Source: Sordariomycetes sp. S80-01Y (Eukaryota; Ascomycota; Sordariomycetes). From it: a DNA stretch of 64,000 bases. The stretch spans positions 2,502,248 through 2,566,247 of the forward strand of contig JAXQJY010000031.1 of assembly GCA_037042185.1 (NCBI GenBank), given 5' to 3'. A program made the translations under genes and the position numbers. Shown here piece by piece: positions 43,980 through 55,559 of the stretch (position 1 is its first letter; each line of letters starts with the position of its first letter). Under the pieces are notes generated by a model. That model ran no database searches. It was not told where the DNA came from and saw only the letters and a program-made list of their open reading frames with translations.

Positions 43980-45069
43980 CTATATCCACACGAACGCAGA
44001 TGCGACCATGCTAAACCAAACAGGCATCGATAAGCTAGATATCGATACCGCTGAGGAGTCGCCGTCCTCTTCCCTGAATCCCAGCACAGGTTCCCATGCA
44101 GGGTTTTTGCCGCCCATATTCAGTTGGTCCGACCTGTCTTTATCAATCTGACCAGAAAAGCGTATGGCCAGTTCACCTGCAAGCTCCGTGTTGACCCCAA
44201 GCGCCTCAAACAACCCATCAATGTAGATAGAAGCCGTTTGGTCATTGAACTCGCCCGCAATGGTCGTCGGGTAGACGCTATCGGCCCAGTCGTGGTCTTT
44301 CCTGTCGCCAGGAAACAGAAGGCTTCCTGAGAATAGCAAGTCCTCTGATGAGCTGCTTTCGCAAGTGCCCGAGGCGTTGAACTTCCAACTTTGTGCCAAG
44401 ACGGTGTCATTGGCCATGAATCCCCGGAACGCGAATGGATTGTCGCTCTCTCGCATTGTAAAATTCCATTTGAAACCACCACTGAGCAAGTTGCTTGTTA
44501 GTTCTTGGAGATTAGTGAAGGGGTTTGCATAAAAAACACCAAAAGACCTTGGGCGTGGAGACTATAGTGTTACTTACTCCTCGCTATACGTCTCAAAAAA
44601 TTGATACTCGCTATAATTGACGGTCTTATCATCTGGTCCAAGGGTGAAATTGGTATCCCACGCCCATAGCACTAAGAGAAAGGGGTTCTCTGAATTGTCG
44701 TCCTTGCGCTTTTTTTGAATCCCGACAACGGCGTCGAGGGAGATACGGAGTGTGTCATTTACGTACTCGTCGCATACATCGCCGCTGTACAGATAACCCT
44801 CCTGGTCAGGTAAATCCTCAAGCTTGAGGTCAAAATTCAGGGTTCCATTGTAGTACCTAGGTTGTGTCAATCGAGTTTCTCTCAATTTTACGCGCGTGCG
44901 CAGCCGAAGATGGGCGCGCTTACGATCCAATCTTATCGTAGCGCGTGTAGTCCAGATTGGTAGCATTGTCCGGGCGAAGATTGTTCTCGGGATCGAACAA
45001 ATATGGATTAACAGCCAAGGCCAATGGCACCCAGGCGAGGGTTGGTGCCAAAGCGCCACGAATCTGCAT
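43980..45069 (-). CDS. Secreted, probably GPI-anchored hypothetical protein
   Basis: Three exons fit: 45069-44924, 44856-44578 and 44481-43980, with introns of 67 and 96 nt (donors GTAAGC and GTAAGT), giving 308 residues. Residues 1-19 form a signal peptide (APTLAWVPLALA). The mature part has several N-x-S/T sequons, NGTLNFDLKLEDLPDQEG and GGFKWNFTMRES segments, and ends in a Ser-rich stretch plus a hydrophobic tail (PVWFSMVASAFVWI), as in GPI-anchored cell-surface proteins. I recognise no catalytic motif or family. The consistent phase across both introns supports it as a real gene. Confidence 0.75.
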
Positions 45070-46153
45070 GGCAATTGATAGTAGCGTTATATCTGCAAAG
45101 AAACTTATCGGTCAGGGGAAATAGTTGGAGGGACAAACTTAACTTTAAACCACTTTTCTGCGTGGGTGGGGGATAAACTCGATCTGGCAATAAACGTATT
45201 CTCGTTTTTCTCTGCTCAGGTACTTTCACCAACTATGGTTAGTACGCCAGGCTTGCTAACCCAGTTATCCAATGACAAGGCGCAAATTATTGGAGGAGCC
45301 CGCTGCGGCTGAATAGCCCCACGCAATCTCCGCAGTCGCGAAAGACTGTTGTTCGAACTACCCTGTGACTCCGCTGGACCAGAACATTCACCTATATAAT
45401 TTATCTTTCGGTGAATTTCTCTAACTATTAGGGTTAGGGTTATACTTAGTGTCTATTTTGCTAACTAAGCTATCCTGCTATTTCATTTACCGCGAGGGGT
45501 AGAGGGGTAACTAAGCAAGTAATAGTAATTATGGAAAACCGAGGTAAAGGAAAGGTAAAGAACAATATAAAAGGTAAAGGACATATAAGAAATAAGATAG
45601 AGAAATGGAAGGGGATAAAGAGGGAAATGGGTTGCTAGCTATAATAAGGGGTACGGTTTTATAGAAATAACGGGACCCCTAAGAAAGCGGAGAAGAATAG
45701 GCTACCTACGTCGGTTATGGCGGAGAGTCAACTACGGTGTATTATAGCTACGAACAAGATTGCAAGCATGATGAGGATCATTTCTCACATGGATCTTTCA
45801 GCAACGAATCCCTTTATCCCGTTTTGTTTGTCCGTGTCAGCGCGCGTGTTTGTATGATTTCTCAAGACTCGACCGGACGACAGCCAGACCACTGACTCCT
45901 TGCACTTCCTGCTGTCAACCATGGATGCACTTAAGAGCCACATTCCTATCATGGAGTTACTCCTAGTTCAGCTGGACGTAGACCTCAAATCCCTGTCGTT
46001 GAGGATATCGAAGCTGCGGTTCGAAGTTGTGGGGATGGGGGCAGAGAAAGCAATCTGATGAAATCGTCGGGTGACGAGCCGCGGCAACCCTGAAGCAGAC
46101 TGGAACCAAAGCTATTGCATGGGTCTTCAAGATGACGAGACAAATGCGCTCGA
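45070..46153. other. Intergenic with repeat fragments
   Basis: No gene is seen. The stretch 45540-45690 is purine-rich with repeated GGTAAAGG motifs and carries a degraded relative of the segment at 39772-39795. Telomere-like repeats are listed separately. Confidence 0.4.
45429..45460 (+). repeat. Interstitial telomere-like repeat and shared element edge
   Basis: The sequence TTAGGGTTAGGGTTA, two and a half telomeric units, is followed by TACTTAGTGTCTATTTT. The latter part, with the last AGGGTTA, is repeated at 51751-51776, directly in front of a partial LTR. Confidence 0.75.
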
Positions 46154-46988
46154 TCACCCGAGTCTCGGCATGACGGATTTGACTGGTTCTGATCTACAGT
46201 AATGGCTATCTGCTGAGCAGTCAATGTCCGGCCTGACATTCAGTGGAGGCGGACGGAGTGCGGCAGGCGGCAACCAGCAGGGGGCAAATGGCTCGCCAAT
46301 TGAGGGCCAACCCGGCGGAACCGGTTCGCGTGGTTTTCGATATTGTGGTGTGTTGTGTGTGCGGAGAACTGATCCGTTGCATATGACTAGGTTGAAAAGC
46401 TGATTCTCACTTAAATGTCGACGTAGAAATTCCGCGGCATCCGGGTGATTTTCTGGGATTGCAGTAACGCCCATATCGGCAGCGAGCATCGTGATGTCTA
46501 GGAATGATATACACTCTTGCTTTTCCTGGGGTAAGAGGACATGATATCCACCATTAGACGTCGGGAGGCTGAACCCCGTGAATTCATACTTGGATTTAGG
46601 TCGATGGCGGTTGATAGGAAGCCACCCGGAGCCACGCATATGTCGAGGATACTTCCCTGAGCTATTCTGGTTGTAAGAGCTTGAGTAGCGCTTTGAAGTT
46701 GGAATCCAATCCTGCGCATTAGATGAAAGTGGTATCGAGAAGTGTTTGGATCGAGCTTATCGGCGTTGTGACGTTACTTCTTGAAGTGATGGTCGCCAGC
46801 AGGGTTCGCCCAGCCCTGTTCTTATTAATTCTCACACCACGATTCGAATTTTGGATGGATCGCCCTATCTCTCTGCGTAGCTCGCCTAGTGCGCGATATT
46901 CGGGGACCTGATCGAGCAATAAACCGACTATGACGGCAGTGTGTCGTTGTAGCCCACTGTCGGCGGGGGTTGATGCCTGGTGACCCAT
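46154..46988 (-). pseudogene. Decayed FtsJ-like methyltransferase
   Basis: Pieces in different frames match a fungal FtsJ-type RNA methyltransferase family. VIVGLLLDQVPEYRALGELR is in the frame at 46988-46719. ILDICVAPGGFLSTAIDLNP, the SAM-binding loop, is at 46719-46590. GFSLPTSNGGYHVLLP, FLDITMLAADMGVTAIPE and NLVICNGSVLRTH are in the frame ending at 46154. Between the SAM loop and the next block (after DLNPS) the frame shifts by one base with no splice signals, and the expected C-terminal part is not readable. It is therefore a pseudogene, unless the sequence has an error there. Confidence 0.7.
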
Positions 46989-49001
46989 AGGTGTAAGCTA
47001 GCCCGCACCAGGGCCTCGGGGACGCAAGCCATTCCATCCTGTTCCATGGATAGCGTTCTGGTCTCTATAAGAGTAGATCTGAAATCAAAGTGGCACATTG
47101 ATTCGGCGATGGCGTGATTTCCGAAGTAGTTCAAGCCACCGTCCTGTAAAAGCTGCCACCGCGGGCCGGCAGGCACCTTTGTAGGACTTTGTGAGGCTTG
47201 TATGGCGTCCCTTTAACATAGTCGAGGGGGATTGCTGTGCCGTTTGCTAAAAGTTTAGGTGCGTATCGACACGGGGCGGCTACCGTGTTATTTCGTCTAT
47301 GAATGTCTTAAATCATCGTCGATTGGAGCTCCGCCGTAGAGTCTGCCTGCGTTGATGATGAAAACAGATAAGTTGTACTCGACTAATTGCAGCAATGATG
47401 AGGGGAATGAATCAAAGCAGATAATGGTTACCGACTTTAACCTCCACCACCTGTTTGGGGGAAGGGCGACAGTAGAGCAAGCAGATTGTGAACCGGGGCC
47501 CCCAATGGTAAGTGAGTATGGCCGATTGGCTGGCCAGTGGGGCCAGGTCTTCCTTGTGTCTTTTGACTGCAGGCACCGCGGGATGTATGAACCTAGCGCT
47601 TTAGGTGTGATATCGGTATGACTATCTGCATTCTAGTTAGAGGAGACTTTCCTGGCTTGTAGTCTTAGCTGCGTATGAATAGAATAATCTCTTTGTTAGC
47701 GTGAACGCCACCATAAGTAGCGTTTGATAGCACCGGTTCTGCTTATAGACCTTGAATGCTATCTCCGACTGAACATAACTATTAGTGACTAAACGATATT
47801 GATCTCGACTGTTCGAGGAATCTAGTTAGTGTACGCTGGGCGGTAATAATATGATGGAGAAGAAGCCTCAATGTTTCCAGGGTTGCGACTGATCTTGTCT
47901 TGCGCACCTATCTAGCAAATTGACTGTAGCCTTCAACGCTAATGCGGTGAGCCCGTCTTACGCTTTGCCATGTTAACGTGGCGCGCTTGAGCGTGGACGC
48001 AGCTCATTGGACTTGCGTGTCTTGGAAGAAACCTTGGCAGCTCCCGCAGCAAACAGTCGAGCAAACCGCCCAGTAGGCCACCAACGGCATATCTTGGTAT
48101 GTTTTCACAGGTTGAATTGCCTTTGAAGGCTAAGCAAAGGAAGACCGCGTTCACATGAAGAAGAATAAGCCAGCTCATCGAGACGCTGGTCTTCGCAGCC
48201 AACATCTCGTGTTTCTCAAAGGGCAGGATACACAGGCACTCGTGTTGTAGAGGTTACAGGGTAGTGGCCCACACACAGCGCGGACGCATCTTGGTTAAAT
48301 GGCCACACCACCTCCAAAGTGTATCAGCGGTACTGTACCCAGCCTTGGCCTCTGATTCAGAACATCCCTTTAACTTTGTGATAAATTTAAGGGCGTTGTC
48401 AGCCGCGAATGTTACCTTGCATAAGTTGCAACCAGAAAGTTTTAATCCCAAGGTCGAGTAGGACGCAGCGCAAGCCTGTCGCTAAGCACCCGTTTTACCT
48501 TTTAAGTTTGGATTAGACGGTAATAATGAGATAATGATGACTTAAGGTAAGTATCTGCCTTTGTTTAGGTTATAATGAGAATGGACGATGTGGGTTGTTC
48601 ACTTTGGAGCTCACCCTGTCGCCTTAAACCAGTTCGATATGTCAACGTGACGGAACATCCGCTCAGCTAGAAGGTGTGTACCTATCCTCGCAAGTACTGC
48701 GACATCGTGTTATAAGGAATCTTTCACATGCTAAACGCAATACTAGTTTATGCATGCTGTCTGGCCTATTGGTGTGTATAGTAGCATCAGACCTAGTCCT
48801 CCTGAAATGGCATGTGAATTCTCAGCCTTTAGAATGTTTCGTCATGCTCACTGCATATTGTTAGACGATCAACATATTCTCTGTCAGGGTAATATAAGTA
48901 AACATAAAAGGCGTCCTACCGAGCCCACTTCCACAATTTTCTCACTCCAGTTTTCGTCGTTCATCCTCACTCCCGGTTGACCTATTTGGCAGACTTTTCT
49001 C
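46989..49001. other. Intergenic, no supported gene
   Basis: About 2 kb in which short frames lack motifs. The first 200 bases may hold further relics of the methyltransferase N-terminus. Confidence 0.4.
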
Positions 49002-50733
49002 ATGGCTCAAAATATCAGTGACCCCGACGGGCTTGTTAAGTTGCGGAACCTCACTCAAGGGGTAGAGAGAATTGCACCCGACGATAAGTCAGTTCCGATT
49101 GTCTTAGGTAGGTATTCCAAGTATTCCCGAACGCAAGTAACAATGCAACTTAGTGCCCGGATTCGCTGGTTGGGGCGCGCCGCTATTCGGTGCCGTCAAC
49201 TATTTCGGCGGTGTAATTGATATCCCCAAAATCCTGGTCGATAGGGGATATACAGTCATTGTTGCCCCAATTTCGCCAATCTCCTCCAACTGGGAACGCG
49301 CTTGTGAGCTATACAGGCAGCTCACCTTTGGACGGTACTTTTACTTATCACTACCTATGTTAACATCCTTGGCTCATTGTTATCAGATTCAGTACTGTCA
49401 ATTCGACGACAAATTTCATTGATGAGGACTATGATGTAGATATTGATTACGGAGCTTACTTTGATGCAGATCCAGCTCGCGCCCCAGAGCGAACCAGCAC
49501 CACGGGCAGAAGGCGGGCAATCCTGTTTTCAAACTCACCAACTTTTCACAACTGGAGGTGGGACCGGGATCATAAAGTTCATTTCATTTGCCACTCCCAA
49601 GGTGGAAACTCGGTACGCTACCTCATCAGTCTGATGGCCGAAGGCGCCGGAAATCTGCATTCCACCTACTTTGGTGAGGCGGGCAGAGATAATTGGACAA
49701 TATCCGTCACTACCCTTGGGACCCCTCATAGAGGGACGACTATCATAAATGCCCTCGAAAGTTTCCTTTCCGTATGTACTCAAGCTATCAATTCCTGGAC
49801 GGTTAAGCCTTCTCAGACTAACAATGGTAGCGATCGAGGCAACAGGCAGTGGGCCTAGTTGCAAGACTCTTCGCTACAGCATCGTTCTTTCCTCCAGAAA
49901 AGAGGGTTTATGACCTTCAGCTTGACCACTGGGGAATCCACAGAAATTCCGGGGAAACCTTCCAGGACATGCTCATCCGTATGGAATCAAACAACGGCCC
50001 GGTGTGGAAATGGCTGAATTCCGACAACAATGGCCTTCATGACAACAGCATCGAAGGCGTCCATAATCCCTCCCTGGACATAATCAAGACCTCAGAGCAT
50101 ATCTACTACTTCAGTCTATCCTTCCATGCAACAGATCCTTTTCCCGAAGTTTGGCCTGCATGGGGTAGGGACGCGGCTGGCTCATTTCCCACCAAGTTAG
50201 AGGATTTTGTGCGGCTGGCTATAGGAAATATTCCAATCCTCGGGGGGAAAGTGAGCTTAATAATTAACGCATTCGAGAACCTTGGATGGACGTTTATTAT
50301 TGCTTTAACTAGTTTTCGCTCTGTCGTGGAGTGGGCTACTCAAGCAGTGATAACTCGGGTTATCAGGGAAGCAGGCTACGATCTCGTGCTTCCAAATCCA
50401 GGAAGCTACATTCCGCGAAAAGATGTCATACCGATATTGCTACCGAACATCTACGCAATGGGAAGCCAGAAGCTCACGGACACGCAAAAAAACATCCTGG
50501 GGCCCAATCTGGGCGATTGGTACCAAAATGACGGCGTCGTCAACACAGAGTCCATGATGGGCCCGGAGGGTTACGTCAAAGATATTAGTGAATTACAAGA
50601 TTTTGACTTCAGCGCAGCCGGGACGCGGGGATTCTACTGGCACTTGGGGGTTAACGATCAAATGGACCATGCGGATCAAATTGGCGTTTTCATCGAGCAA
50701 GGCACGGTAAGGCCCCGGAGTCCTTACCGCTGA
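49002..50733 (+). CDS. Lipase of the bacterial/fungal triacylglycerol lipase type
   Basis: Four exons fit in phase: 49002-49107, 49154-49334, 49387-49771 and 49831-50733, with introns of 46, 52 and 59 nt (the last with donor GTATGT and a GACTAAC branch site), giving 524 residues. The chain shows VPGFAGWGAP near the oxyanion hole, a YFGG...DIPKIL segment, VAPISPISSNWERACELY, the nucleophile elbow CHSQGGN with S166, and TTLGTPHRGT. This set matches the lipase family that includes thermophilic Bacillus/Staphylococcus-like lipases and their fungal relatives, which hydrolyse triacylglycerols or esters. The late DGVVNTESM and GFYWHLGVNDQMDHAD segments supply the likely acid and histidine. I see no signal peptide, so it may act inside the cell. 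Confidence 0.88.
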
Positions 50734-51776
50734 TAGTTTCACTAATATCGAAACAGGCCGATTCCATGCAAGAGATGTATCTTAATATCGCGAATCTGAT
50801 AACGCGACTGCCGGTTTGAGGCTGACTCGCTCCTTCCATTGCTTGCTTCGTGTTTTTTTCTCTTTCGGCTGCCATCTGTGGCTTTTTGGAATGAGTCTGG
50901 TAAAGTCTAAGGCTATGCTGGAATGCCTAAGCAAGGTCGAGCAGAACAAACTGAATACTAATTGTGATCAAACTACTAGAGCCCTACATAAGAGGCCCTG
51001 ACATCTATGCCTTGCGTCGTCGAGTCGCCGATCATTAATTTTGTATGAGCGATTTTTTAGCGCTTTCATGATCGGGGTCAGCCGATGTTTAAAACAAGCA
51101 CCAGCCGACAATTACCAGTTTAACCACCACGAGGGCTACGGTGAGTTTTGCAGTGGACGAGAATATAGCATTAATATGCGCGATTCGATTAACGCTAGTA
51201 TTATGTTGTCAGTTCTAAATTCGCAAGCCGCGACTCGCCGATCCTTCCACTGGCTTGGACTCCTTTCTTTCCGCGGGGTCGATCGGTCGCCGCGGGAGAC
51301 TCGCAGACGGCTCAATTTACACACGCTAAAATTGACAGGCAAGTATCGTTGCTGCACCTGGAACAGAGCGAAGAGATGTACGATGAAATAAACAACTACG
51401 CACTAGCCCTCTAAATTGGATCTATGAGGGAAAAAAAAAAAGGAACCGCCAAATAAGTATAAGAGCAAGCGACGAGTCTCGTTGTTGCTCCCTACAGGAC
51501 ACAATCCCATCAACAAACATTGAACCATCCCTCGTCGATGAGAATCCAGTACACCAACACCAGTTGCGGCACTAAAGGGCGCTCCACCAAAGGGCAGACC
51601 CGAAACATGTCCTGAAGGCAGAGAACAGGCCTAGGACGCTATAAGATCTGTTCACTGACAAGCAAGGCCAATATTGACTTGCCATAACCCTAATGGGTTA
51701 GTAAATGGTTACGCTTATCACGAATTAGACTTCTGAATAACCCGTTATCTTTAGGGTTATACTTAGTGTCTATTTT
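50734..51776. other. Intergenic, no gene recognised
   Basis: The 3' flank of the lipase, then unassigned DNA with a short poly-A run near 51430. The final 26 bases repeat a segment also present at 45435-45459. Confidence 0.4.
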
Positions 51777-51875
51777 TGTCAGGACCTGGGTTATTGAAGA
51801 GAGTGAGGAGGTGTGACTAGATGGACACTCGCGGCTAGTCGCCGCGTTGTAGTAGGACAATAACCTTCCTATAGC
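51777..51875 (+). mobile_element. Partial LTR copy
   Basis: It starts TGTCAGGACCTGGG and matches the first ~95 bases of the solo LTR at 56037-56268 with few differences, then diverges. It runs into AT-rich decayed DNA up to about 52140. Confidence 0.75.
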
Positions 51876-52145
51876 TTAGAAAGGCATTATTAATCTTTAT
51901 AAGAGACTTATTAAGACTCTATGCTATTAATTTAATTATTAAGGGTTATATAAGGAATTCTATAACGTTAGGTAATAATATGGCGAGAAGTGCCACTCTA
52001 GATATCTCTAATAGTATTTTAAATATTAATTTCTAGGGTTAGGGAGAATAATGTTATAAATTAAAGATAGAGTTAATTGTAATTAAATTATATAAGAAAA
52101 CGCGGTCTAAGTAATATATATTAAATTAGAATATGTCTTTTAGAG
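51876..52145. repeat. AT-rich decayed DNA
   Basis: Very AT-rich with dense TAA/TTA triplets, like DNA altered by RIP. It includes an isolated AGGGTTAGGG motif near 52035. No coding sequence is readable. Confidence 0.5.
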
Positions 52146-52208
52146 GTGGCCGGAAGCTAGGTGTGGCCGGAAGCTAGGTGTGGCCGGAAGCTAGGTGTGG
52201 CCGGAAGC
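52146..52208 (+). repeat. 17-bp tandem repeat, 3.7 units
   Basis: The unit GTGGCCGGAAGCTAGGT is repeated at 52146, 52163 and 52180, with a partial unit at 52197. Confidence 0.95.
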
Positions 52209-52513
52209 AGGGTGCCCCGTCTTAGCTTGGATGACGAAGTTGGAGCTCAATCTGAAGTTCAACAAGCCAAACAATGTAAGAAAAAGCTCGGAGGCAACCC
52301 GTTCAATTTGATGCTGACATACTTTCAGTACTTCGACAGCGAGAAGCTTTGGGTCTTTGGCTAGAATGCCGGCCAGACCATTGCACTACTCTGAAAAGCT
52401 AGGATTTGAGAGCAAATACTTTAGAGCACAGCGCCCTCAGTCAATAGACAAGTAGATCGTCCTGAAAAATACTCTATTTACGGGGTTGGATGTCTATAAT
52501 CCCACGATTTCAC

Positions 52514-53257
52514 TTATTCTCCGTTACGATCTAGCCATTTACGATCGAACACATTAATCGACCGTTGAGCTACGATTGACATTAGAACGGCGGTTTAACA
52601 GTATGAGGAAAAGACTTACCGGACGGTACAACATCCATGGCCTTTACCGACACGTTAAGTGGCTGTTGAAGAATATACAGCGCAGCCGACGCAATGTTCT
52701 GCGACCCTAGCGGCCTAGTGTCGATTAGTTTGTTTCTATGACGCGGGGGTCATGATGCAACTGACTGGAATCCGTCGAAGAACGCGTCGTACTTTTCCTT
52801 GTCGTGGCCGACTCGGAGTGAATGAAAGTTTGTTGCTACGCATCCAGGTCGTAACGCCAACACCCGAATATTTGTGCCACTGAGCTCGTTGCGTAGCGCA
52901 TTCGTGAATGCTTCTTGGAAGGCCTTGTTCGCGTGATAAACAGCCTCTCCTGGGAAAGGCGGTACTTCGAGTCCTGTGATGGACGTGATGTTAAGGATGG
53001 TGCCGTTGCCACCTCCAGGTGCGCTGCCCAGCATAGCTCGGTTGAGCACAGAGTGCGTCACGTAGAGCATACCATTGACGTTGGTGCCGATCATGGTATT
53101 GACTTCTGACAACGCAAGCTCGTTGAAGGAAGCTGGAGCTCCGAATGGACAGAACCTCTCTCTTCCGGTTGCAATACCATCAACGTTATCATACGCATTA
53201 GTCAGTGCGCGATTTCTCGATACGAGTCGCAGTCGGTAGCACGGCAGCTCGGCCGCT
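52514..53257 (-). pseudogene. 5'-truncated short-chain dehydrogenase
   Basis: The 3' part is well preserved. Exons ending at 52766, 52714-52620 and 52569-52514 join in phase across 51- and 50-nt introns. They contain TSITGLEVPPFPGEAVYHAN with the YxxxK catalytic pair, RPGCVAT, QNIASAALYILQQPLNVSVK and VFDRKW, matching YdfG-like NADP-dependent SDRs. Upstream, the frame reads NALSEVNTMI-type and DNVDGIATGRER sequence to about 53257 and then meets a stop (TAG). The nucleotide-binding TGxxxGIG region is not found, so the enzyme cannot bind cofactor and the gene appears truncated. Confidence 0.75.
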
Positions 53258-53590
53258 ATATAGGAACTGAGTTGGCGCTAGATGTCGTAAAGTGGCGCCC
53301 CGGCGGGTTATCCAATGCGTGTGCATTCATCCTATTCAGAACCATTATTGGCTATGAGAAGTATGTGCATATGTGTGTGGTGCGTATTATTAACGTATTT
53401 GGCAACCAGTTTACTTTTACCTAAAACGACAAACCGAACCACTATCGAGACATTCGGTATATAAGCGTCAATGCAGGGGCCCAGGCCTTCAATCGACAAC
53501 CACGCCCTTCAAGCTAATGAAGTCTCATTTTACACCCGTCATCTCTCGTCTCCTACCCAAACAATTCGAAACGTTCTATATTTTATCATT
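53258..53590. other. Upstream region of the epoxide hydrolase relic
   Basis: A TATATAAG element at about 53457-53464 lies some 130 bp before the ATG at 53591. No SDR Rossmann segment is readable here. Confidence 0.45.
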
Positions 53591-54948
53591 ATGTCAGACT
53601 CAAGGATCCGCCCCTTCAAAATCCAAGTACCGCAAAGTGAGGTTGACCGGCTTGAAGCTAAGGTCAAAGATACTCGCTTGCCAGGACGTAGCATTGTGCC
53701 CGATGCTGGCAACAAGTATGGTATGCAGTCCCTGATCAGTCAATTTTTCCAACGATGGGATTATTCTGTCTCAGGGCGAAAACATATACTGACCAGACTT
53801 TGCTTTTCAGGCCCGACCCTCGAATGGGCCGACAACCTCCTCCAAGCCTGGAAAACTTTCGATTGGAATGTGGCGCAGGAGAAGATGAACCGCGTCCCAC
53901 ACTTTATTGCCGAGCTCGAAGGTCTTGACATTCACTTTGTCCACGCCAAAGCCAGGTCTGCAAAGAAGGGTATCCCATTGCTCATGATTCATGGATGGCC
54001 CGGGTCCTTCTGGGAGTTCAGTCAAGTCTGGGACCGTCTTTCCAACCCAAGGAGTAGTGATGAAATCGCTTTCGACGTTGTAGTCCCTAGCATGCCGGGC
54101 TTCTGCTGGTCGTCCTGGCCGCCGCGCAGTGGCTGAACTTTGAAAGACAACGCTCGCGTCTTCGACCAATTGATGAAGATGCTCGGATATGAGAAGTACA
54201 TGGTTCAATGCGGCGATTGGGGCCAATTCGTTGGCCGTGAGCTTGGTGCCCAATATCCAAACTCGTGCAGGTTGCTGCATCTTAACTTTACACCAAGCCC
54301 TCTCCCAGAGGGCGCAGAGCTTACCGAGAGAGAGGCGGCTGTTCAAGGCCGCGTTGATGACTGGCTTGAAAACCACATGGGGTATGCCGTCTGCATGCGC
54401 TCCAGAGTAAGTATAGTCAAGCCTCGACGGTTGGACATTGCTGACAAGTCTCAAGCCGCATACAATAGGGTTCGCTTTCCACGATAGCCCGATAGGCATT
54501 CTGATGTGGGTAGGCGAGAAATACAACGAGGCGGCAGATCCCAAAAGCCAGCAAAAGCCGTTCTGGACGGAGGCGATTCTAACCCAGGCATGTCTCTACT
54601 ACTTCTCTGGCTGCATCATGCCATCAATGACCACGTATTATGAGAACGAAAGGCATGAGAGGTTTGCCGAGTACTCTATGAGACCCGAGAATCGGATCCA
54701 AATTCCTTTTGGGTACACATCCTTCTTTTGGGACACGGAGCCCTCTTCCAAACGAGCTGTTGAGAGGACTGGAAACCTCGTGTTCTATAAAGGTAAGTGA
54801 AGTCCTTCAACTATAGTGACTTTTTTGTAATTACTGACTTCTTTTCCTAGAACGTGACGATGGGGGCCACTTCGCTGCTCTCGAGCATCCTGTTGGTATT
54901 GCGGAAGATTTGAGAACCCTGGCTGGGAGTCATTGGCAGTTTGAGTAA
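53591..54948 (+). pseudogene. Microsomal-type epoxide hydrolase with in-frame stop
   Basis: Starting at ATG 53591 with an intron at 53721-53810, the frame reads the epoxide hydrolase N-terminal domain, IHGWPGSFWEF (oxyanion region) and SMPGFCWSSWPPRSG. A TGA at 54134-54136 then stands where the family has Trp (SGWTLKDN). The same frame resumes with DNARVFDQLMKMLGYEKY and the nucleophile motif QCGDWGQ. A second frame problem occurs near 54412-54470, where MRS and KPHTIGFAFHDSP are not in phase under any GT-AG pair I tried. The end (GGHFAALEHPVGIAEDLR, the catalytic His) follows an intron after 54794 and stops at 54948. All catalytic residues survive, so inactivation looks recent. Confidence 0.8.
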
Positions 54949-55559
54949 TGAGACCTACAGGTAGTTGGCTTCATATCCCATACTATAGGGTTATTGATTA
55001 TATATATATCTTACAAATGTGCCCGCGATTTACTTATTAGACCGTTGACATTATGTTTCTTTGATCAATTGACAACGAGTTAAGAATGCTCCCCAGTAAC
55101 GGCTGCAATGGATTAGAAAGTGGGCACCGCAAAATCTTGTTGCTCATGGAATGCACCAGGACCATCTAAACCGTGATGACGGTTAGGGTCTGACTCGTTC
55201 TCTAGCCTCAAGTGACCAGAAGGGCAAGTATTGGCGCCGGGGTCATTTTCCGAAAGCTAGCCAACAAGCAGAAATAACGAGGCTTCTGGTGGCATCCGAT
55301 TCTCTACCATTGAAAGGAATTAAAGAGATCCCAGCTCCCAAGAGCAATCCTTGTTGTTTCTTCCCCGCTCCCCGTGTGTTGAGAGACCGACCTTCTTGAA
55401 CTTCCCCAGACGATGGGTCACTGACTCGCACAATCAACCAATCAGCAAAGCTAGCGAACTTTAGCGTCAAGCGCGAGACCCGCCGCTCCAAGTCAATTCG
55501 ACTATGTACTAGAGAGGGTCCCCACCCTTTCGCGCACCCACCTTTCCGCGCAACCATCG
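54949..55559. other. Intergenic before the AT-rich block
   Basis: No gene is supported. A 16-bp motif CCCACCCTTTCGCGCA is repeated once in near-identical form at 55521-55552, just before an abrupt change to AT-rich DNA, and may mark an element end. Confidence 0.4.

Noticed and set aside
54140-54487. Separate gene starting after the TGA in the epoxide hydrolase
   Set aside because: It is in the same frame as the upstream part, begins with TTG and matches the middle of the same enzyme family, so it is one gene with a nonsense codon.
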